The notes below the pieces were generated by a model. It was not told the DNA's origin. It searched no databases and saw only the letters and a list, made by a program, of their open reading frames with translations. Shown here piece by piece: positions 11,401-20,400 of a stretch of 64,000 nucleotides of DNA. How positions within the stretch are numbered: the stretch's first letter is position 1; each line of letters begins with the position of its first letter. Both the position numbers and the translations under genes were made by a program. Origin of the DNA: Cladocopium goreaui (taxonomy: Eukaryota; Sar; Dinophyceae; Suessiales; Symbiodiniaceae); the NCBI GenBank assembly GCA_947184155.2, contig CAMXCT020006745.1:862181-926180 (forward strand), read 5' to 3'.

Positions 11401-14400
11401 TAGTACAAGCATCACACTACATCCACGTCAAGAAATTCCACCTCTACTTCAGCTTCCAAAATCAGCAAGTGCCCTTCTGGCTGCCGGGGCTGTGGTCAGT
11501 GCAAAGTTTGGAGAGAGTCACCAACAATCTGCAAACATATTACCTACAGTCGTGGCCCGAAATACCGGATAAGTCAAGTACAACTCCATTTATGTAATCA
11601 TAACCCTGATTAAAACCATAAGAACAATTAAGTACTAGTGCTACAGGGCTTTTACATGGGACTCAAAATAAGGTCATCCACGTCCCATGGACAGGCAGCT
11701 CGCACGGCTCAAGGACACAGCCCGATTTGTGACTCGTCGACAAGACGACTCGTGACTATGTCGTGGACTCGTTACCAGGAGTCGGCCTCAGAATCCTGGC
11801 CTCCCTCCGCCAGTGAAGAAAGGGTGACGCCTTTCTCGCGCTATCCTCTTCAAGATGCCTGGCAGATTTGGCGATTTTCGGAATCCACGTTGTTTGGAAA
11901 TCTATATGGAAGATGTTTTGGTTTATTTGGGGCCCCAGCCAATCCCAGGATGGCTTCTACAACACCTTGGCTTACACCCACGTCGTCATTGGATTTACAT
12001 ACCTTTCACTGATGCTGTGGCAGTTTTTGGCCACCAAAGGAACGTCGGAGCATGTGCGGCGCGGTCTGGTGCTCAAGTGGATCGCTTTATTCTGCATCGG
12101 TGGAGGTTTCTGACTTTAATTACTTTTTCTTTTTCGGATTAGATGGGTACGAAGACTGTACGCTTAAAGTTATAAGACTTTACAGACTTAGCCTAGATAT
12201 ACAGAAGTTAAAGGATTTATGTTGGAAGTTAGCATGACTTATCAAAAAGATAAAAGGAAGTTATGTTAACTTTAATAACTTATTTGTAAGTTTTGTCTTA
12301 ACTTTTCGTAACTTCTGCTAACATTTTATAACTTCTGCTAACTTTTTATAACTTTTCATAACTTTTTGTAACTTTTTTGTATATTTTTATACTTTTGAAA
12401 GTCTTTGCCTTGGTTTCCGACCACGTGGATTTTATAACTGTCTTGTTTCTGAAAGAACTTTCAGATATGATATCCTTTTTTTGAATCGACGAAGTGATGT
12501 GAAAGCGTTTCAGTTATGTATGTTTCAGGAATCATGACACCTGAGGCGATATGTTTTTTTTTGTGATATCTCTGTCTGTATTTTTGGATCTGAAAACAAG
12601 TTTAGTTGCAACTGTTCCCGTTCGGGATCCGTCATTTTGTTAAAACGATCCCGTTCGGGACTTGGTTGTTTCAACCTCTCCCTTTCGGGATCTAGTCCGT
12701 TCCAACGTTTGGTATTGAACTATAGGTATTTTTGTCTGAACTATAGCTATTTTTCTTTGAACTATAGCTATTTTTGTCTGAACTATAGCTGAACTATAGC
12801 TGAACTATAGCTGAACTATAGCGGAACTATAGCGGAACTATAGTGGAACTATAGCGGAACTATAGCGGAACTATAGGGGAACTATAGCGGAACTATAGCG
12901 GAACTATAGCTGAACTATAGCGGAACTATAGCGGAACTATAGTGGGAACTATAGCGGAACTATAGCGCGGAACTATAGCGGAACTATAGCGGAACCATAG
13001 CGGAACTATAGCGGAACTATAGCGGAACTATGGTGGAACTATAGCGGAACTATGGTGGAACTATAGCGGAACTGTCGCGGAACTATAGTGGAACTATAGC
13101 TGAACTATATGGAACGTGCTGGTGCTTTTACTTTGAGAGGCAATGCAGCTAACACAAACACACACTGTTTGCATATTGATAGAAAAAACAAGACCTTCTC
13201 TGCAAGAAATATCTTCCAAGACCAGGTCCTTTACAAGCATTAGATATTACAAGTTCAAACATTCGATCCTTTACAGGAAATGTCTTTACAGACCACATCC
13301 TTCACAGGAACAGTCTTTGCAAACCATGTCCTTTACAGGAACAATTTCTTCAAACAGAATCCTTTACAGGAACCATTTTTTCAAACCATGTCCGTTCCAG
13401 GACCTCATTTTTTTCACACCGATTCCTTTACAGGACCTGTCTTCACAAAAAATTTGCCTGCGAACAACATCGTTTCCACATACAGAAAGATTGTTTCACC
13501 CTGTATAAATGTTGACAAGCTTTGTCACAAACTTAATGAAACTCTCGAAAAATGTAAAATAAATAAACATTTTCATTGCCCTCTTGTAAACATATTTTTA
13601 ACTTTATGTACCTTTATACTAACTTTTTGTAACTTTTTATAACTTTTTATAACTTTTGTTAACTTTCAGATAACTTATGATAACTTTTCCTACATACTTA
13701 TGTTAAGTCTGTTAACATAGTTATAAAAAGAAAACATGCAGTTAAGATACTTACGATAAGTTCATTAACCATTTATATTTTACCTAAACATTTACAACTT
13801 CTCGTAGCCGGCTAGCTAAACTTACAAATTACTTATCAAATGTTATGACACTTTACATACTTGCAAGCAGGTTATAGACATGTTATAGAAGGTTTATATA
13901 CATGTTGTAACTCGTCTAAATCTGTAAACTCATATAACTTCCAGCGTACAGTCTTCGTAGACTGTGAGCATTCTGTTTCATTTTTCCTGTTTAGGATCAA
14001 TAAACCATTACGGTCACTTTTAAGATTTGAGCAGGGTAGCAACAAACCAAGGTTGGGTGCTTCAGATTCGTCATTCCTGGTTCAGCGACCCAAAGGTCTT
14101 CGAGAAAACCCCAGTGCCCCTGGCAGTTGTGAACCTACCTGGTTTCTTCAGGATGATGACAACCCATTGTTGAATATCAATGAAGCAATAAGGAGTTTTA
14201 TGGCATTTCATTGGTTAAATCCATGCACGATGGCAGATCATCTGCCGAAAGTCGTTTGGTTCGCAGGGTTCCCGGCCATGCTTGATTGCTGCAAGGTAAT
14301 ATAGAGATATATGATTGGGGACTGTCTTCATCGATGGCCCACCCATGTTTTCATGTTGTGCTGAAATTCTGCCACACCAAATGCAAGGAGATTGAGAAGT

Positions 14401-17400
14401 CTGACTTAGCTGCATTTCCCTAGGTCAATCTTGGATGGGTAGTTTAATCCTTTAGTCTTTTGGTATCAATAGGATTATCTACTCACCAGCTAAGAAGTGT
14501 TTTTTGCAGTGTATCTAAGATTGGCCATCTTCATGATCGCTACAAAGTCGTGCCTCCTAGTTAGCTTTGTTTGTTCATGACTTCCTTGAAGTATAGTTAA
14601 CCAGCTTAGCTGACTATGAGGCATCACGTCTTAGAGGCTGCTAGATTTATGGTCAAAGATGGTCAAAGATGGTCAAAGTGGTTCATGGAAACGTAGCAAC
14701 CTCTTGGCAGCATACCTGGCCGACATGGGTAGCAAGCCTGTTGGAAATCTTGACGTCTTCGTTTGGGAATGTTTGCCTCAGTGCATGTGTTTTTGAGTTC
14801 AATCGTCCATTTTGCCAGTTAAATCACCAATTTTGCCAGCTAAATCACCAATTCTGCCAGTTAAATCACCAAGTACAATGTTTTTTTCCCACCAGCCATC
14901 TGCACCATCTTTCGGTTGCGCCACGGGTTTCGAGAATCCACAGGAAATCTCCGAAGCTTTTTGGTGGTTGAATTGCCATCTGGTTTGAATTGCGATTTTC
15001 GAATTTTATGGGATTTGAGGGCGGTTATATATTTCTAATCGGATGGAACGAACAAAACAGGTGACATGGTGAATATACCTTCTGGCAATCAAACATAGCT
15101 TGCTGGAACCTTTCTCATTTTGTTCGATGGTTTTACTGAAAAAACACGTGGCATTTTATGGGTGGTGAGGCCCCTCAGTGATGTTTGTTGGTTTATAAAC
15201 TATAAGGTATATTAATTACTGGTTGGTGGTTTGGATCATTTTCCATTTTTCCATATATTGGGAAAAATCATCTCAACTGACTAATATTTTTCAGAGGGGT
15301 TGAAACCACCAGCAAGTGTTTGGCGACATCCCCCATGATATCTGCAGGTAACCGGCCGTGACATAAGCTGAGAACTAGCTGCAACCACCGGCCCTTTGCG
15401 TTACGCCCAGGTGCTTTTCAGCCTACCCTTTGCACGGAATTTCGTGAGTGCCTTTGGCAGCTCGACAGTGGTGAGTGCTTTGAATTGCTTCTTGGTTGGG
15501 GTGACTTGACCGATCTTTGGTCACATCTTCTCTTTTTTCTCTGGTAAACACCATAAATTATCATAAGTGCAATAGCTTTATGTTTTTTCTTTTCATGTCT
15601 ACCAAGGATATTTAATATGATTTAATGATAATTGGTATATTTCAAAGATGTTCTGGTTTTCTTAAGATGTCAACCCCATTGCTTGGGTAGTTCACATGAG
15701 CCAAGGTCAAGGAAAAGTCTCGTATGGCCTCGTGCGGTGGCCCTTTGCATCTCTTCCTTCTGGCAGCCACCTCAGTGTCCTTGGCAGTCGATGTCAATGC
15801 ATATGTCTACATTTTCCGTGACTCGGAAAATTCCGGAAAATCAAGGGTGCTCCCGGTTTTCCATTGATATCTTTAGTTTCTGGGAAAATGTTCACTTAAA
15901 TTGTTCAATTCCCTGCATCGGATGGTTTTCAGATCAGAGGACTTTCATGACATGAGAAAAAAATCTCGGAATAAGATTTTACATGCAAACAAAAATAACA
16001 ATAATGAAACACATCCCCAAACATTTTTAAAAATCGAAATATCTCAAACAAAATCAACATATTTCAAAAAAGAAAGTCGAAACATCTAAGTGGTAAGAAA
16101 AGGAAACCACCATTTTGCCCCCCAAAAAAATATTTCAACAAATCTCATAACACGCCAAACAGTGTAAAACCATGCGTTATATGAGTTATATATGCAAACA
16201 GAACAGTGGTCAGCGTAGCTACGATTGTGAGTGCTGCAGATAAGCCATTTGTCTTCCGTGCCTCGCCTGTGAACTGTTTGTTATTAACAAGAAAATGATT
16301 TAAAATAATAAGAAATGAAAAAGCATAACATATGAATGAAACGAATGAAAAGGTGATTAGCTCAGATGCAGAAAAAGGCAAATAAATGCACATATATTAA
16401 ATGTGTGCTGATAGGAGCGACCCTTGTCTGATGTAATCACCCTCCTACACATTGTATTGAATTATCTAAGTGAAGTCTACAGGAAAGCATGGAAATTAAT
16501 GTAGTCTCCTGATTAGTGTGGTAGGTAGGACGCTATTGTAGATTTTTTTCTGAAATAATTCTGACCAAGGGAAATTGATTGGGTGGGTCGGTTTTGCAGA
16601 TTTTCTATTGTTTTTTTTCATTTTTTTTTAATGTCTAAATTGTTTTAAATTATATTTTAATTTGTGGTTTATTTTGTTCATTTTTCCGTTTTTTTTACAT
16701 ATTTCATTTTTCAGCTTTTTTAAATATTTTCATTTTTTCATAAGCAATATTGATCCTAAAAAATATGCTTGTTGTGGTGGTCCTCTATTGTGTCAGGCTT
16801 TTTTTGGAAGTATTGTTTTTTCCAAAATAATTCTCTGCGTTCTTTTCCCTTTCCTTTGCTAATACTGTTCTCTTTTTGACTTTCTTAGCTCCATTCTGTT
16901 GGAATTCTCAAAAGGTTTAATTTCCCAAAATATAGGATGCCTTATTAAAATCCAATAAAAAAACAGCACTCAAACAATTTTTCACGGGAGTAGCCCATGA
17001 GCAACCCTGATCCTCAATAGTGTGTTTGTTGTGGTGGTCCTCTATTGTGTCCAGCATTTTTTCCAGAATCATTCTCTCCTTTCCTTTTCCTTTCCTTTGC
17101 TAATACTTTTCTTTTTTTAACTTTCTTAGCTCAATCCTTTTGGAATTCTCAGAAATGCCCAATTCGCCAAAATATATAATATAATGCCTTATTAAAGCCC
17201 CCCAAAAAAAAAACTTTACTTCGTGTGATCCCCACCAGGACATTTATACATTTTGTTACTGGCAAATCTTCTGGCATTATATTTGACATATCTTCTGGCA
17301 TTCTATCTGGCATATCTTCTGGCATTCTATTTGGCATATCTTCTGGCATATATTATCTACTCAAATCTTCTGGCATTCTATCTGGCAAACATTCTGGCAC

Positions 17401-20400
17401 ATTATCTGGCATATCTTCTGGCATTCTATCTGACATTTTATCTGGCATTCTATCTGGCATACCTTCTGGCATTCTATCTGGCATATCTTCTGGCATTCTA
17501 TCTGGCATATCTTCTAACATTCTATCTGGCATATCTCCTGGCACTCTATCTGGCATATCTTATGGCATTTTATCTGGCATATCTTCTCGCATTCTATCTG
17601 ACATTCGATCTGGCATATCTTCTGGCATTCTATCTGGCTTTTGAGGTCCAGCGGTGCGCACTGAGCTCGGAAGGCCCCAGGTTGAGGTCCAGCGGTGCGC
17701 ACTGAGCTCGGCAGGTCCCAGGTTGAGGTCCAGCGGTGCGCACTGAGCTAGGAAGGCCCCAGGTTGAGGTCCAGCGGTGCGCACTGAGCTGGGAAGGTGC
17801 CAGGTTGAGGTGCAGTGCGCACTGAGCTCCGAAGTTGGCGAAGAGCTTGGCCAATAGTTGGCAAGGCAACAATGGACGTGGAAGTGGAGGCAGAGGTGGT
17901 AGAAGAGGAGGAGGACGCGGAGGAGGAGGAGGAAGGAGGAGGAGGAGAAGGAGGAGGACGAGGAGGAGGCGGAGGAGAAGGAGGAGGATGAGGAGAACAG
18001 CTCTGATAAAATCTAACAACCCTCACCTGGCAGGTGGGGAAAAACAGCATCCAAACAATTTTTCAAGGGAGTAGTCCATGAGCAACCCTGATCCTCAATA
18101 GTATGTTTGTCGTTGTGGTCCTCTATTGTGTCAGGCTTTTTTTGGAAGTATTGTTTTTTCCAAAATCATTCTCTGCGTTCCTTTCCCTTTCCTTTGCTAA
18201 TACCGTTCTCTTTTTGACTTTCTTAGCTCCATTCTGTTGGAATTCTCAAAAGGTTTAATTTCCCAAAATATAGGATGCCTTATTAAAATCCAATAAAAAA
18301 ACAGCACTCAAACAATTTTTCACGGGAGTAGCCCATGAGCAACCCTGATCCTCAATAGTGTGTTTGTTGTGGTGGTCCTCTATTGTGTCCAGCTTTTTTT
18401 TTGGAAGCATTTTTTCCAAAATCATTCTCTCCTTTCCTTTTCCTTTCCTTTGCTATAGCTTTTGTCTCTTACTTAGTTCAATTCTTCTTGCGTACCGTCC
18501 TTGGTTTCTATGGCGTTTCTTTGGGATTTTGATAGTTTTTCTATGGAAATTCTATGTAATTTCTTTTTGTGTTTCTATGATATTCTATGATGTTTCTAAA
18601 GGTGTGTCGATGGATGGGGTTTCAAAAGGATGTCTATGGGATTTCCTTTGGATTCCTGTGGTGTTTCTGTGGTATTTCTATGGGATTTCTTTGGGATATA
18701 CATGATGTTTCTTTTGGATTTCTATGATACTTCTATGAGATTACTATGGGATTAAACACAGATTTCTATGATATGTCTAGAATGTTTCTTTGGGAATTCT
18801 ATGGGGTGTCCATGAAGTTTCTTTGGAATTTCTATGGTGGTTCTATGATATTTCTATGGGGTTTCTATTGGATTCCTTAAGTTTTCCATGGTATTTCTCT
18901 GGGACTACTATGGGATTTTCTATGGGGTGTCAATGGTATTTCTAGGGGATTCCTATGGTGTTTCAAAAGGATGCCTATGGGATTTCCATTGGATTCCTAT
19001 GGGATTTCCATGATGTTTCTATATTCTATGATATTTCTAGAAGATTTCTATGGGATTTTTGAAGGGATGCTATGGGAATTCAATTCTTATGGGGTTCCCA
19101 TTGGATCCATTGGGTTCCTATGAGATTTCTATGGTAATTCTATGATGTTTCTTTGGGGTTCCTATGGGATTCCTATGGCATTCCTATGGGAGTTCATGAT
19201 GTTTCTATGATGTTTCTATAGGATTACTATTGGATTCCTGAAGGAATTCTATGAGATTCTTTAAGAATGGGATTTCTGTGAGGTTCCTATGGCAGTTCCA
19301 TGATATTTCAATGATATTTCTATGGGGTTACTGTGGGATGTCAATTGAAAGTAAGTTGAAATCAATTGAAAATAAATTCAACCAACATGGAAATCAAATG
19401 AAAATCCATTGGAAGTCAGTTGACATCAGTTGAAAATCAATTGAATGTAAATTGACATCAATTGAAAGTAAATTGAAAATCAATTGAATGTAAATTGGAA
19501 ATCAATTGAAACCAATTGAACATAAATTGAAATCAATTGAAAGTAAACTGAAATCAACTGAAAGTAAATTGAAATCAATTGAAATCAATTGAAATCAATT
19601 GAACGTAAATTGCAATCAATTGAAAATCAACTGAAAGTGAATTGAAATCAACTGAAAGTAAATTGAAATACATTGTAAATCAATTGAAATCAATTGAAAG
19701 TAAATTGAAATCAATTCAAAATCAATGGAAAATGGAAATCCATAGAAAATCAATTCAAAGTAAATTGAAATCAATTGAAAGTAAAATTAAAATTAATTGA
19801 AAGTAAATTGAAATCAATTGAAAACCAATTGAAAGTAGATTGAAACCAATTGAAAGTAGATTGAAACCAATTGGAAGTAAATTGAAATCACTTGAAAATC
19901 AATTGAAAGTAAATTAAAATCAATTGAAAGTAAATTGAAATCAATTGAAATCTTTCATTTTTTTCATTTCCACAGGATTCAGACCCCGGTCCCTTGAAAT
20001 TCCACATTAGAGAGACTCGAAGAATTGTTTAGGGGGGAGGGGAGGGGGTGGCCCTACACTAATCAGGATACTACATTATTGTTTTGTCACCTGCCGGGCT
20101 TCCTTCTTCCTTCCGCTAGCTCGCCATCACTCTGTGCGCCAACGGAACCGGATCTCGCAGCAAGTGCCAGCTTAAGTGGAGTAATCTCGCTCCAGGAGCT
20201 TTTGGCGAGCTTCACGTCAGTTTGAGCACACACGGACCCGAGACCTATCGCGAGCTCCAGGTCAGGCTGGGCGCACACAGACCAAAACACATGCCAGAGA
20301 GAATGTTAGAATAGATGCTTGATGAATGCCAGAAAAATGCCGGAATAGATGCCAGAGTAAAGGCCAAATAGAATGTGAGAGTAACCGACAGATAGACTGC

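Noticed and set aside
17630-18050. Pro/Leu/Ser-rich minus-strand frames
   Set aside because: Products of the GGA purine tract and the 41-mer array.
20025-20290. Overlapping open frames on both strands in the GC-moderate spacer
   Set aside because: No splice sites in phase with gene P, and the words recur at 20.7 kb as part of the repeat.
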